Positions 15,153-23,963 of a stretch of DNA of 64,000 nt are shown here, one piece after another (position 1 is the first letter of the stretch; each line of letters begins with the position of its first letter). Location of the stretch: assembly GCF_030150155.1 (NCBI RefSeq), contig NZ_JASLGR010000048.1, positions 1-64,000 on the forward strand, written 5' to 3'. The notes under the pieces were generated by a model. That model searched no databases. It saw only the letters and a list, made by a program, of their open reading frames with translations, and was not told where the DNA came from. This stretch comes from Nocardioides sp. GTDB taxonomy: Bacteria; Actinomycetota; Actinomycetes; Propionibacteriales; Nocardioidaceae. The position numbers and the translations under genes were made by a program.

Positions 15153-15577
15153 CCCTCGGCCCCAGCCCCGGACCCAGCCTGAGCCTGCGCCCGCGCCCGC
15201 GCCACCTCCGGCGCCAGGTCCAGCACCGTCCGGAGGAAGTCGCCCAGCGCGAGTGCGACCTGGTGGCCGAGCGGGGTGAGCCGGTACTCCACGCACGACC
15301 GCTTGGCCGCGACCACCTGGCGATGGACCAGCCCGTCGCGGGTGAAGCGCTGCAAGGTCAGGGAGAGCATCCGGTCGTTGATGCCGGTGACGTCGGTCTT
15401 GAGCTGGCCGTACCGCGACGGCCCGGCGGCCAGCGAGGTCAGCACCAGCATCGCCCAGGGATGACCCACGGTCTCGACGGCGGCGTGGACGGTGCCGGCG
15501 CCGTCGAGCAGCTCCGCGACGTTGACCGCGGGCTGCGGGCAGTCCTCGGGGGAGGCGGGGGAGAGGGGCGAGGCCAC
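15149..15577 (-). CDS. HxlR-family transcriptional regulator
   Basis: A 142-residue winged-helix regulator. It has HPWAMLVLTSLAAGPSRYGQL, GINDRMLSLTLQRFTRDGLV and the wing VEYRLTPLGH, all typical for HxlR. It is transcribed divergently from a pirin-like gene across a perfect palindrome (15589-15611) at its own start, which suggests it represses that gene and itself. A low-complexity Ala/Gln/Gly tail ends the protein and overlaps the lipoprotein stop by 4 bases. Confidence 0.85.
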   Translation of the reverse strand: MASPLSPASPEDCPQPAVNVAELLDGAGTVHAAVETVGHPWAMLVLTSLAAGPSRYGQLKTDVTGINDRMLSLTLQRFTRDGLVHRQVVAAKRSCVEYRLTPLGHQVALALGDFLRTVLDLAPEVARARAQAQAGSGAGAEG

Positions 15578-15588
15578 CCCTCGACGGT

Positions 15589-15611
15589 ATCACTCTTGGA
15601 ATAAGAGTGAT
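15589..15611. promoter_or_regulatory. Probable HxlR operator
   Basis: ATCACTCTT-ggaat-AAGAGTGAT is a perfect dyad with 9-bp arms, located 12 bases from the HxlR start and 55 bases before the pirin gene. HxlR proteins are dimers that bind such dyads. Binding is inference. Confidence 0.65.
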
Positions 15612-15665
15612 GTGGGTCTGGTTGTGCTCGGTGTCACCGTCCCGACGACCTTGGAGGTCATCACC

Positions 15666-16712
15666 ATGAGCATGAGCAGCACCCGCAGCGCAGCCACCGC
15701 TTCGACCGAGGTCGTCGATCTCGGCCGCCCCTGGCCCGGCGTCGGCCCGTTCCTCTTCGCCGCGTTCCACTCCGACGCCTACCCGCGCGGCACGGCCGCG
15801 ATGGGCCCCGACGCCGACCTCGCCGGCCGTCCGCTCGGCCAGGACTTCGGCAACCCGGCCGGCTGGAACATGTACCACGGCACCACCGTGCCCGGCTTCC
15901 CTGCGCACCCCCACCGTGGCTTCGAGACCATCACCCTGGTCACCCAGGGGTACGTCGACCACGCCGACTCCACCGGCGCCTCCGCGCGCTACGGCGTCGG
16001 CGACGTGCAGTGGGTGACCGCCGGCAAGGGCGTCAGCCACGCCGAGATGTTCCCGCTGCTCGACACCGAGGCGGAGAACCCCTTCGAGCTCTTCCAGGTC
16101 TGGCTCAACCTGCCCGCCGAGGACAAGTCGGCCGACCCGGAGTTCGTCATGTACTGGAACGAGGACATCCCGGTCCTCACCCCCGCTGACGCCACCGGTC
16201 AGGTGTCGATCAAGGTGATCGCGGGGGCGTACGGCGACGTCGTACCGGCTGCACCGCCGCAGCGCTCGTGGGCCTCGCGCCCCGACGCCGACGTGGCGAT
16301 GTGGCTGGTCGAGCTCGGGCCGAGCTCGACGGTGACCCTGCCGGCTCCGGCCGGTGCGGAGACCGAGCGGATGCTCTACGTCTTCGGCGAGGACGCCGCC
16401 CTCACCATCGACGGCACCCCGGTGCACGCCGGCCAGGGCTTCGCGCCCAGCAGCGTGCGCTCGCTGGACCTGAGCACCGCCGAGCACGGTGCCCGGATCC
16501 TGTTGCTCCAGGGCCGTCCGATCGGGGAGCCGGTGGTCGCCTACGGCCCGTTCGTGATGAACAGCGAGGCCGATATCCGGCAGGCGTTCGAGGACTACCG
16601 CCGCACCGAGTTCGGCGGCTGGCCGTGGCCGGTCACCGATCTGGTGCACCCGCGTGAGACCGAGCGGTTCGCCCGCTACGGCGACGGCAGGGTCTCGCGT
16701 CCGGCCGACTGA
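15666..16712 (+). CDS. Pirin-family bicupin
   Basis: A 348-residue pirin-like protein. The cupin metal-site motif is visible in PGFPAHPHRGFETITLVTQG and WVTAGKGVSHAEM, with the C-terminal pirin domain ending in GPFVMNSEADIRQAF. Pirins bind iron or other metals; some have quercetinase activity. The ATG at 15666 follows GGAGGT at 7 bases. It is regulated probably by the divergent HxlR protein. A second, distantly related pirin is at 20383. Confidence 0.85.
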   Translation: MSMSSTRSAATASTEVVDLGRPWPGVGPFLFAAFHSDAYPRGTAAMGPDADLAGRPLGQDFGNPAGWNMYHGTTVPGFPAHPHRGFETITLVTQGYVDHADSTGASARYGVGDVQWVTAGKGVSHAEMFPLLDTEAENPFELFQVWLNLPAEDKSADPEFVMYWNEDIPVLTPADATGQVSIKVIAGAYGDVVPAAPPQRSWASRPDADVAMWLVELGPSSTVTLPAPAGAETERMLYVFGEDAALTIDGTPVHAGQGFAPSSVRSLDLSTAEHGARILLLQGRPIGEPVVAYGPFVMNSEADIRQAFEDYRRTEFGGWPWPVTDLVHPRETERFARYGDGRVSRPAD

Positions 16713-16803
16713 CCCCCGACCGACCCCCGACCGATCCCAGGCTGAGCGCCGGTAGGCAGCCGGCGTTCATGCCTTGGAGCCCAGAACAGCGTACGGTCCT
16801 GCT

Positions 16804-18276
16804 GTGATCACCCGCGGCCTCATCGGCAGCCTCTGCGTCCTCGCAGGTGGCTGGGTGGTGGCGACCCTGCCTGAGTCCACGCCGATGCTGCGCCACCACG
16901 TGCTGGTGAACCTGCGCAGCCACGAGTGGTCCCGGATGGTCGCCCTGGCCGTGATCCTGATCGGTCTCGGCCTGATCTCGCACTCCTGGCTCCGGCTCCG
17001 GTCCCTGGTCGCACGCGGGCGCGACCAGGCCGAGAGCCTGGCCCTGGTCCGCTACACCACCGTGATCTGGGCGGCGCCGCTGATCGTGGCACCGCCGCTC
17101 TTCTCCCGCGACGGCTGGTCGTACGCCGCTCAGGGCGCCCTTGTCGCGGCGGGGATCTCGCCCTATCAGCACGGCCCGTGGATCCTCGAGGGTCCGGTGC
17201 ACGAGGCCGTCGACCCGATGTGGTGGTTCACCCCGACGCCGTACGGCCCGCTCCCGGTCTGGTGGGGCGCGGAGATGGCGCACCACACCGGCAACCCGCT
17301 GATGCTCGCGATCGGGCACCGCTTCCTCGCGCTGGTCGGCCTGGCCCTGCTCGCCTGGGCGGTGCCGAAGCTGGCCCGCTGGACCGGGGTCAACCCGGCG
17401 GTCTCCACCGCGATCGTGATCGCCTCCCCGGCGATGATGGCCAACGGTGTCGGCGGCCTGCACAACGACCTGCTGATGATCGGCCTGATGGCCGCCGCCC
17501 TCGTCGTCGGCGTGGAACGGCACTGGGCACTGGGGGCGGTGCTCGGCGGCCTCGCCGCCGCCGTGAAGCTACCCGGGGGACTGGTCTGTCTCGGGATCGT
17601 GCTGGCCACCGTCCCCGCCGGGGCCTCCCTGCTCAGACGCGGGCTGCGCGCCGTCGAGATCGGGGTGGTCGCGCTCGCGGTGCTCTTCGGTCTCGGCTTC
17701 GTCAGCGGCCTGGGCAACGGCTGGCTGGAGGCGCTCGGCGTCCCTGGCACGGTCAACACCCTGCTCACCCCGGCGGTGGTGATCGGCGGCCCGATCGACG
17801 GCCTCTCCCACCTGCTCGGCCTCCATCTGGGCCACGACTTCTTCATCGACGCGCTGCGCAAGGTCGGCAACGTGATCACCGTGATCGCGGTCGGCTGGGT
17901 CTGCCTGCGCTGGCCCACCGGCGACCGCGCCAAGGCGGTCACCGCTGTCGCGCTGATGGTCAGCGTGCTGGTGATCTGCAGCCCCGTCATCCAGCTCTGG
18001 TACCTGCTCTGGCCGGTGCCGTTCCTGGCCGTGCTGCCGATGGCGCGCCGCCCCCAGATCGCCCTCGTGGTCGGGCTGGTCCTCTCCGCCCTGGTCGCGC
18101 CGCTGGACCCGTCGCTGCACGGTGCCTACAAGGTGATCGTGATGGTGATCGTCATGATCGTGCTCGTCCTCGGCGTGCTGTGGGGCCTGACCTGGCTACG
18201 CCGTCGTCGTGAGGCCCGGGAGCTCGCCGGAACCGACGGTGGCGTGGACCTGCAGCATCCGATCCACGGTGGCTGA
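16804..18276 (+). CDS. MptB-like polyprenol-phosphomannose-dependent mannosyltransferase
   Basis: A multispanning GT-C protein of about 490 residues with 10 or more hydrophobic segments. The first luminal loop has FSRDGWSYAAQGALVAAGIS and the following GPWILEGP...WWFTPTPYGPL block, as in MptA/MptB alpha-1,6-mannosyltransferases that build lipomannan in actinobacteria. The catalytic Asp is in SRDGW. The GTG at 16804 was chosen over an in-frame TTG at 16774. The 3' end overlaps the convergent glycosyltransferase by 81 bases. The exact acceptor is unknown. Confidence 0.75.
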   Translation: MITRGLIGSLCVLAGGWVVATLPESTPMLRHHVLVNLRSHEWSRMVALAVILIGLGLISHSWLRLRSLVARGRDQAESLALVRYTTVIWAAPLIVAPPLFSRDGWSYAAQGALVAAGISPYQHGPWILEGPVHEAVDPMWWFTPTPYGPLPVWWGAEMAHHTGNPLMLAIGHRFLALVGLALLAWAVPKLARWTGVNPAVSTAIVIASPAMMANGVGGLHNDLLMIGLMAAALVVGVERHWALGAVLGGLAAAVKLPGGLVCLGIVLATVPAGASLLRRGLRAVEIGVVALAVLFGLGFVSGLGNGWLEALGVPGTVNTLLTPAVVIGGPIDGLSHLLGLHLGHDFFIDALRKVGNVITVIAVGWVCLRWPTGDRAKAVTAVALMVSVLVICSPVIQLWYLLWPVPFLAVLPMARRPQIALVVGLVLSALVAPLDPSLHGAYKVIVMVIVMIVLVLGVLWGLTWLRRRREARELAGTDGGVDLQHPIHGG

Positions 18277-19356
18277 CCAGGAGAACTCCTCGGCACGAGC
18301 CCGGGCTGCCGCCCGCCGCTCTGCGGTGGGGCGCCGCGTCAGCCGTCGTACGGCGTCGGCGAGCGCGTCCGGCTCCGGCTTGGCCCACGCGCCGGAGGCG
18401 GCGTCGACCAGCTCCTGAGCGCCCCCGACGTCGGCGGTCACCACCGGGGTGCCGCAGGCCAGCGCCTCCAGGACGGCCAGCCCGAACGTCTCGGCGGGGC
18501 AGCACGACAGCGCGATGTCGGCCTCCCCGATCCGCCGGGCCAGCAGCCGCCGGTCGCCGAGGTGGCCGTGGAAGCGCACCGGCGCTGCGCCGGCCAGCGT
18601 CCGCAGCTCGGTGAGCATCGGGCCCTCGCCGTACACGTCGAGGGTGAGCGCGACCCCGGCGTCGTGCAGTGCGACCGCCGTGGCGACCGCGAGCTGGGGT
18701 GACTTCTCCGGGGAGAGCCGGCCGACGTGGATCAGCCGCAGCACCTGCTGCGACCCGGACCCGGACCGGATCTGCGGGCCGTTCCGCGGCACCGGCCTGA
18801 AGTGGTCGAGGTCGACCCCGAGTGGCACCCGCGCCATCGGCGTCCCGGCGGCGGCGGCCAGGCCCGCGAACTCACGCTGGGCGTAGTGCGAGGTGACCAC
18901 CACGGTGTCGAAGGCGCGCACCAGGATCCGGTTGAGCAGCCCGATCGAGACCTTGCCGAGCCCGGCGCCGGGCTCCATCCCGGTGCGCAGGGCGAACTGA
19001 TCGTCGAGCCGCTCGTGGCTGAACAGCACCGACCCGACCCCGGCCCGCCGCGCCCAGCGGGCGACCGGCAGCAGGGTGAGCTTGTCCGAGCACTCGATGC
19101 TGGTCGGCGCCCACTCCTCGAGCACGTCGACCACCCGCCAGGGCTCCAGGATCAGCCGGTAGCCGCCGCCGACGCGTGGGGCGCGCACCTCGACGACGGG
19201 GCCGTGCGGGCCGTCGTAGCGCCGATCGACCTCGCCGGGGATCACCAGCAGCCGCTCGCACCCGGCTGCGGCGTAGCCCGCCCCGAGCGCCTCCAGGGCC
19301 GTCTTCATGCCTCCTGAGCGGGGTCCGACGAAGTTGGCGAGCTGAGCGATCCGCAC
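18196..19356 (-). CDS. GT4-family glycosyltransferase
   Basis: A 386-residue GT-B fold enzyme: MRIAQLANFVGPRSGGMKTA at the N-terminus and the donor-binding LIHVGRLSPEKSPQLAVATA, EADIALSCCPAETFGLAVLE and GTPVVTADVGGAQELV in the C-terminal half. It transfers an activated sugar to a lipid or sugar acceptor in the cytoplasm. It faces the MptB-like gene with an 81-base convergent overlap, so both may act in lipoglycan synthesis (inference). Confidence 0.85.
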   Translation of the reverse strand: MRIAQLANFVGPRSGGMKTALEALGAGYAAAGCERLLVIPGEVDRRYDGPHGPVVEVRAPRVGGGYRLILEPWRVVDVLEEWAPTSIECSDKLTLLPVARWARRAGVGSVLFSHERLDDQFALRTGMEPGAGLGKVSIGLLNRILVRAFDTVVVTSHYAQREFAGLAAAAGTPMARVPLGVDLDHFRPVPRNGPQIRSGSGSQQVLRLIHVGRLSPEKSPQLAVATAVALHDAGVALTLDVYGEGPMLTELRTLAGAAPVRFHGHLGDRRLLARRIGEADIALSCCPAETFGLAVLEALACGTPVVTADVGGAQELVDAASGAWAKPEPDALADAVRRLTRRPTAERRAAARARAEEFSWSATVDRMLQVHATVGSGELPGLTTTA

Positions 19357-19363
19357 AGCACGC

Positions 19364-19396
19364 GACCCTCCCCGTTCGAGGTGAACGGGGAGGGTC
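19364..19396. terminator. Hairpin between membrane-protein gene and glycosyltransferase
   Basis: GACCCTCCCCGTTC-gaggt-GAACGGGGAGGGTC is a 14-bp perfect stem downstream (minus strand) of the gene ending at 19456. There is no T-tract. Confidence 0.55.
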
Positions 19397-19455
19397 GGTG
19401 AGGTGGATCCGGTACGTCGATCGCGGGCCGTCCCGCGCCCGACGTGGTGATCGAC

Positions 19456-20277
19456 TCAGGGGGCCACAGGCTGCCCGGTGAGCTTCTTGTAGGTGTAGGC
19501 CGCACCGAGCATGACGACCGGGATCGCCACCAGGGCGCCGACGCCGCACAGGCACAGACCGATCACGTAGACCAGGCCGCCGACGATCACCCAGACCAGC
19601 ATGTTGGCCAGGTTGTTGCGGGTGAAGTCGAACGATGCCTTGAGGGCATCGACGGGGGCGAGGTTCTTGTCGACGACGAAGATCGGGGTGAAGAGCAGGA
19701 AGAACTCCGCGGCGATGCCGGGCAGGATGCAGAGCACGGTGCCGACCGCGGTGATCACCGCGACCAGCAGGCCGGCGAGCACGACGCTGCCGATGTTGAT
19801 CCGGCTCACCAGCCCGGAGATCTGGAACGGCCGACCCTCGGTGACGTCGAGCGCCCCGCGCAGCAGGGCGGCGCTGATGATCATGGTGATCACGCTGAAG
19901 GCGAACTGGCCGACGGCCCCGACCAGGAAGGAGGCGAAGGTGCCCGAGCCGTTGGTGCAGACCAGCTGCCCGCTCGAGTTCATCTTGCACTCCGCCGGGT
20001 TGGTCAGGGCCAGCTGGGCGACGACGCTGATCCCGATGGCGACAGCGACGCCGAGCAGCAGGATGAACGCCGCCAGCATGATCTGACCCAGGTTCTCCTG
20101 GAACTTCTTCCAGCCGTAGGCCAGCGCGTCGCCGACCGCCCAGTCGCTGGGCTGGGGGGAGGGCTTGGAGAAGTCGGGGCCGGGCGGAGGCGGCGGAACC
20201 TGGCCGTAGCCGCCGTAGTTCCCGCCGCCGGGCGGGGTCGATCCGTAGTCGGGGCCGTCGGGGGGCAAGGTCGACAT
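19456..20277 (-). CDS. Hypothetical membrane protein with Pro/Gly-rich N-terminus
   Basis: About 273 residues. The first ~45 are Pro/Gly/Tyr-rich and cytosolic. About six hydrophobic segments follow (DUF975/glycerophosphoryl-diesterase-membrane-domain-like pattern, with ILPGIAAEFFLLFTPIFVVD and DALKASFDFTRNNLANMLVW). The latter block is typical of integral membrane proteins with two repeats of TM bundles. GAAGGTG precedes the ATG at 20277. The function is unknown; such proteins are abundant in actinobacteria. Confidence 0.65.
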   Translation of the reverse strand: MSTLPPDGPDYGSTPPGGGNYGGYGQVPPPPPGPDFSKPSPQPSDWAVGDALAYGWKKFQENLGQIMLAAFILLLGVAVAIGISVVAQLALTNPAECKMNSSGQLVCTNGSGTFASFLVGAVGQFAFSVITMIISAALLRGALDVTEGRPFQISGLVSRINIGSVVLAGLLVAVITAVGTVLCILPGIAAEFFLLFTPIFVVDKNLAPVDALKASFDFTRNNLANMLVWVIVGGLVYVIGLCLCGVGALVAIPVVMLGAAYTYKKLTGQPVAP

Positions 20278-20382
20278 GTCAGCACCTTCGGGTTGGGGAG
20301 GCGGGGACCGCCGTGACATGCGGCAACGTAACGTGCCGCGCCACCGGTTGAACAGGTCCGCGAAGGTGGCACCATCGGAGAG

Positions 20383-21414
20383 GTGAGCAATCCCGAGGCC
20401 AAGCCTGACCTGCTCGACTGCCCCGCCGCGGCCGACGTGCCGCGTCCCACGGCGCCGGTCGAGATCATCGTGGCGCGTGACGTCCCGCTGGGTGGCCCGC
20501 GTGCCATGCCGGTACGCCGCACCCTGCCCAGCCGGCAGCGGTCCCTGATCGGGTCGTGGTGCTTCGTCGACCACTACGGACCCGACGACGTCGCCAGCAC
20601 CGGCGGGATGAAGGTGCCGCCCCATCCCCACATCGGGCTGCAGACGGTCTCCTGGCTCTTCACCGGCCGGATCGTGCACCGCGACTCGGCGGGCAACCAT
20701 GCCGACGTGCTGCCCGGCGAGCTCAACCTGATGACCGCCGGTCGGGGCATCTCCCACTCCGAGATCTCCGCCGACGAGGACGAGCCGGTGCTGCACGGTG
20801 CCCAGCTCTGGGTGGCGCTGCCCGAGGAGGCCCGGCACGTCGAGCCGGGCTTCGCCCACTACCGGCCCGAGCCGGTCGCCGGACCTGGCTGGGCCGCTCG
20901 GGTCTTCCTCGGCACCCTCGCCGGGTCGACCTCCCCGGTGTCGACGTACACGCCGCTGCTGGGGGCCGAGATCCTCCTCGACGCCGGTGCGGAGGTCGAG
21001 CTCGACCTCGACGTCGCCTTCGAGCACGGCATCCTGGTCGACGCCGGCGCCGTCACGGTGCTGAGTCCCGAGCACGGTGCCGAGCCGATCGCTGCGAACG
21101 AGCTGGGCTACCTGGCGCCCGGGCGGTCGGCGGTGCGGCTGCGGGCGGCGGGTCAGACCCGGCTGCTGTTGCTCGGCGGGCCGCCGTTCGGGGAGGCGAT
21201 CGTGATGTGGTGGAACTTCGTCGCGCGCTCCCATGAGGAGATCGTCGAGGCCCGCGAGGAGTGGATGACGGCGATCACGGACCCCGGTTCGGGGGCGGTG
21301 ATCGGCGACTCCCAGAGCGTGGTGGCGACCCGCTTCGGCACCGTGATCGGGGACCACCTCGCCCCGATTCCTGCTCCTGGGCTTCCAGGTACTAGGCTGC
21401 GTACGCGTCGTTAA
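20383..21414 (+). CDS. Pirin-family bicupin (second)
   Basis: A 343-residue pirin-like protein. GSWCFVDHYGPDD, MKVPPHPHIGLQTVSWLFTG and LMTAGRGISHSE give the N-terminal cupin with its metal ligands. The C-terminal domain has LLLLGGPPFGEAIVMWWNFV. GTG start with GGAGAG close by. It differs clearly from the pirin at 15666, so it is not a recent duplicate. It is followed by tRNA-Thr. Confidence 0.85.
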   Translation: MSNPEAKPDLLDCPAAADVPRPTAPVEIIVARDVPLGGPRAMPVRRTLPSRQRSLIGSWCFVDHYGPDDVASTGGMKVPPHPHIGLQTVSWLFTGRIVHRDSAGNHADVLPGELNLMTAGRGISHSEISADEDEPVLHGAQLWVALPEEARHVEPGFAHYRPEPVAGPGWAARVFLGTLAGSTSPVSTYTPLLGAEILLDAGAEVELDLDVAFEHGILVDAGAVTVLSPEHGAEPIAANELGYLAPGRSAVRLRAAGQTRLLLLGGPPFGEAIVMWWNFVARSHEEIVEAREEWMTAITDPGSGAVIGDSQSVVATRFGTVIGDHLAPIPAPGLPGTRLRTRR

Positions 21415-21459
21415 GAGCACCGGGTTCCGGATGGGTAAAACCGAAGGAACCGCCCCGAT

Positions 21460-21488
21460 TTGGACCGAGCGGGGAGGCCCGGTAATCT
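21460..21488 (+). promoter_or_regulatory. Promoter of the tRNA-Thr/tRNA-Met/rpmG unit
   Basis: TTGGAC (21460-21465) and TAATCT (21483-21488) are 17 bases apart, with the tRNA-Thr 5' end 12 bases further on. Confidence 0.75.
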
Positions 21489-21499
21489 TCTCGGTCGTT

Positions 21500-21572
21500 G
21501 CCCCTTTAGCTCAGTCGGCAGAGCGTCTCCATGGTAAGGAGAAGGTCTACGGTTCGATTCCGTAAAGGGGCT
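21500..21572 (+). tRNA. tRNA-Thr (anticodon GGU)
   Basis: GCCCCTT...AAGGGGC acceptor stem, anticodon GGT in CATGGTAAG, T-loop GTTCGATTC. No encoded CCA. It is the first gene of the tRNA-Thr, tRNA-Met, rpmG cluster usual in actinobacteria. Confidence 0.95.
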
Positions 21573-21629
21573 CTGGAATGGCGTGTGGCCCGATCGCTTC
21601 GGCGAGGAGGCCCACACTGTTCAACCCTT

Positions 21630-21706
21630 GGCGGGGTAGCTCAGGCGGTTAGAGCGCACGACTCATAATCGTGAGGTCGCGGGTTCGATCCCCGCCCCCG
21701 CTACCA
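21630..21706 (+). tRNA. tRNA-Met (elongator, anticodon CAU)
   Basis: GGCGGGG...CCCCGCT acceptor, anticodon CAT in ACTCATAAT, T-loop GTTCGATCC, encoded CCA at 21704-21706. The elongator type is supported by TAGCTCAG and the absence of the initiator C1-A72 pattern. Confidence 0.93.
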
Positions 21707-21738
21707 CCGTAGACGCACCATCACCATAAGGACTTCCC

Positions 21739-21909
21739 GTGGCCAGCAAGAGCAGCGACGTTCGCCCGAAGATCACTCTGGCATGCACCGAGTGCAAGGA
21801 GCGGAACTACATCACCAAGAAGAACCGCCGCAACGATCCCGACCGGATCGAGCTGGCGAAGTTCTGCCCGCGTTGCCGCAAGCACCAGGCGCACCGCGAG
21901 ACCCGCTGA
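21739..21909 (+). CDS. rpmG: 50S ribosomal protein L33
   Basis: A 56-residue ribosomal protein of the zinc-containing type, with CTEC and CPRC pairs and [20 protein letters not shown]. It starts at GTG 21739 behind AAGGA. It is co-transcribed with the two tRNA genes upstream and ends at a strong terminator. Since the Zn-type L33 is encoded here, a zinc-free paralogue may exist elsewhere in the genome (inference). Confidence 0.95.
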   Translation: MASKSSDVRPKITLACTECKERNYITKKNRRNDPDRIELAKFCPRCRKHQAHRETR

Positions 21910-21923
21910 TACAGCTTCCGAAC

Positions 21924-21952
21924 AGGCCCGACCGCTGCGGTCGGGCCTTTTC
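21924..21952 (+). terminator. Rho-independent terminator after rpmG
   Basis: AGGCCCGACCG-ctg-CGGTCGGGCCT followed by TTTT. Confidence 0.92.
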
Positions 21953-22004
21953 GCATTTCCCGTGAACCGGGGAACGTGAACCAGGGAACGTGAAGCAGGA
22001 AAAG

Positions 22005-22040
22005 CAACGGCCCCACCCGGCGAACCGGGTGGGGCCGTTG
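22005..22040. terminator. Terminator of the hadB-hadA unit
   Basis: CAACGGCCCCACCCGG-cgaa-CCGGGTGGGGCCGTTG is a 16-bp perfect stem between the convergent rpmG and hadB. Confidence 0.8.
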
Positions 22041-22069
22041 CGGTTCTGAACCGTCCAGGACCGTCCAGA

Positions 22070-22453
22070 TCAGACGAGTCGTACGACGGCCTTCGGATTG
22101 CCCAGCACTCGCTGACCGTCGCAGGTGGCCTCCAGGACCAGGGTCAGGGTCTCCTCGGTCCGGGTCGAGGACTTCACCCCGATGGTGACCTCCGCGGCGC
22201 CCTCGGCCGGAACGACCACCGGCGAGGTGAACTTGGTGCCGATCTCCAGCACCTCGGCCCCCTCGGTCCAGTGCGCCACCGCAGCCGCGGCCAGGCCCAT
22301 CGTCAGCATGCCGTGAGCGATCACTCCCGGAAGGCCCACCGCGAGCGCGACGGCCTCGTCGGAGTGGATCGGGTTGTGGTCGCCGCTGGCGTCGGCGTAC
22401 GCGACCAGATCGGCTCGGGTGAGGGAGAAGACCTGGGGGACGAAGTCGCTCAT
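22070..22453 (-). CDS. hadB: MaoC-like (3R)-hydroxyacyl dehydratase, HadB-type subunit
   Basis: A 127-residue hot-dog-fold protein with the hydratase motif YADASGDHNPIHSD (catalytic Asp and His) and GVIAHGMLTMG. It is the catalytic partner of a heterodimer that dehydrates 3-hydroxyacyl thioesters, in mycobacteria for FAS-II chain elongation. It overlaps the preceding subunit by ATGA at 22450. Position next to rpmG matches the mycobacterial rpmG-hadA-hadB order, but here the pair is on the opposite strand. The substrate (FAS-II or other) is not fixed by sequence. Confidence 0.85.
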   Translation of the reverse strand: MSDFVPQVFSLTRADLVAYADASGDHNPIHSDEAVALAVGLPGVIAHGMLTMGLAAAAVAHWTEGAEVLEIGTKFTSPVVVPAEGAAEVTIGVKSSTRTEETLTLVLEATCDGQRVLGNPKAVVRLV

Positions 22454-22836
22454 GCTGCACCTCCGTGCACGAGGGTGGCCTTGGCCTCGCCGACGAGCTC
22501 GCCGGAGGCGTCGGTGATCTGGGTGAGGGTGCCGATCAGCTCGGCGCCGCCCAGGGCGCGCAGGGAGGCGACCTTCATCGTGGCGGTCAGCTCGTCGCCG
22601 ACGACGACCGGACGGTGCCAGGTGAAGCGCTGCTCACCGTGCACGATGTGCTCCAGGTTGGCACCGACGTCGGCCAGGAAGGCCAGCATCGCGTCGTTGA
22701 GCAGGATGATCGGGAAGGTCGGGGGCACGCCGTCGCCGCTGTAGCGGGTCGCAGCGGCGAACGCCGCCACCCGCTCGGGGTCGACGGACCAGGGGCCGAC
22801 GGGCGCGAAGTCGCGCTCCAGCACAGAGTGATCCAC
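22450..22836 (-). CDS. hadA: MaoC-like dehydratase N-terminal domain, HadA-type subunit
   Basis: A 128-residue protein of the FAS1 dehydratase-region type. It has AAFAAATRYSGDGVPPTFP instead of the catalytic D-H motif, and HGEQRFTWHRPVVVGDELTA, the typical substrate-pocket subunit. It pairs with HadB encoded 4 bases overlapping. The GTG at 22836 was chosen because the family begins with the residues DHSVLERDF. Upstream, murB is divergent only 92 bases away. Confidence 0.82.
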   Translation of the reverse strand: MDHSVLERDFAPVGPWSVDPERVAAFAAATRYSGDGVPPTFPIILLNDAMLAFLADVGANLEHIVHGEQRFTWHRPVVVGDELTATMKVASLRALGGAELIGTLTQITDASGELVGEAKATLVHGGAA

Positions 22837-22928
22837 GCTTCCGACCCTAACCGCGCTCGCTCGCCGGGACGGGGTGTGGAACCGACAACGACGACGGAGG
22901 CTGATCAGCGACCTGCGACAATGACACG

Positions 22929-23936
22929 GTGACACTGCTCGCCGACCACACCACCGTGCACCTGGGGGGCCCCGCCCAGAACTGGATCGAGGCCACCACC
23001 GTCGAGGAGCTGGTCGCAGCGGCCGCCGACCCCACCGCTCTGATCCTGGGCGGCGGGTCCAACCTGATCGTCGCCGACGAGGGCGTGCCCGGCACCGTGG
23101 TGCACGTGGCGACCCGCGGGATCACCCCCGACACCGACGACCCGTCGTGCGGCGGCGTGCTGGTCACGGTCGCGGCGGGGGAGAGCCTCGACGACCTGGT
23201 CGCCACCACGGTCGAGCGTGGCTGGGCGGGCCTGGAGGCACTGTCGGGGATCCCCGGCAGTGTCGGTGCCACCCCGATCCAGAACGTCGGTGCCTACGGC
23301 GCCGAGGTCTCCCAGACGATCGCCCGGGTGCGGGTCTGGGACCGTGTGCTCCAGGGCTTCCGCACCTTCTCCGCCGACGAGTGCGGCTTCGCCTACCGCA
23401 CCTCGCGGTTCAAGGCCGATCCCGGCCGCCACGTCGTGGTCGAGGTGGTCTTCCAGCTCAAGCCGGGGACGCTGTCGGCCCCGATCGGGTACGCCGAGCT
23501 CGCCAAGCGGCTCGGGGTCACCGTCGGCGACCGGGTTCCGCTGGCCGACGTCCGGGCAGCGGTGCTGGGGCTGCGCTCGGCCAAGGGGATGGTGATCGAC
23601 CCCGCCGACCACGACACCTGGAGCGCCGGGTCGTTCTTCACCAACCCGATCATCGAGCCCGCCGAGGTGCCGGACGGTGCGCCGTCGTACGACCAGGGCG
23701 ACGGCACCGTGAAGACCAGTGCGGCCTGGCTGATCCAGGCGGCCGGCTTCGAGAAGGGCTACGGTCGCGAGGGCGTCTCGGTGTCGACCAAGCACACCCT
23801 GGCGCTGACCAACCGCGGCGCGGGCACGACCACCGCGCTGCTCAGCCTGGCCCGCGAGATCCGCGACGGCGTCGAGCGCGAGTTCGGCATCACCCTGGTG
23901 CCCGAGCCGGTCTTCGTCGGCGCCCCGGAGTGGTGA
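22929..23936 (+). CDS. murB: UDP-N-acetylenolpyruvoylglucosamine reductase
   Basis: A 335-residue FAD enzyme that reduces UDP-GlcNAc-enolpyruvate to UDP-MurNAc in peptidoglycan synthesis. Visible are the FAD-binding LILGGGSNLIVADEG, the core GLEALSGIPGSVGATPIQNV, the active-site Ser in WSAGSFFTNPI and the terminal FGITLVPEPVFVG. GTG start with a GACAAT box 7 bases upstream, so the transcript may be leaderless. Confidence 0.95.
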   Translation: MTLLADHTTVHLGGPAQNWIEATTVEELVAAAADPTALILGGGSNLIVADEGVPGTVVHVATRGITPDTDDPSCGGVLVTVAAGESLDDLVATTVERGWAGLEALSGIPGSVGATPIQNVGAYGAEVSQTIARVRVWDRVLQGFRTFSADECGFAYRTSRFKADPGRHVVVEVVFQLKPGTLSAPIGYAELAKRLGVTVGDRVPLADVRAAVLGLRSAKGMVIDPADHDTWSAGSFFTNPIIEPAEVPDGAPSYDQGDGTVKTSAAWLIQAAGFEKGYGREGVSVSTKHTLALTNRGAGTTTALLSLAREIRDGVEREFGITLVPEPVFVGAPEW

Positions 23937-23963
23937 CCGGCCGAGGCTGACCCTCGTCCCCGC

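Noticed and set aside
14559..16649. 696-codon minus-strand frame across the lipoprotein, HxlR and pirin genes
   Set aside because: Antisense to real genes on both sides of a clear operator; no domain visible.
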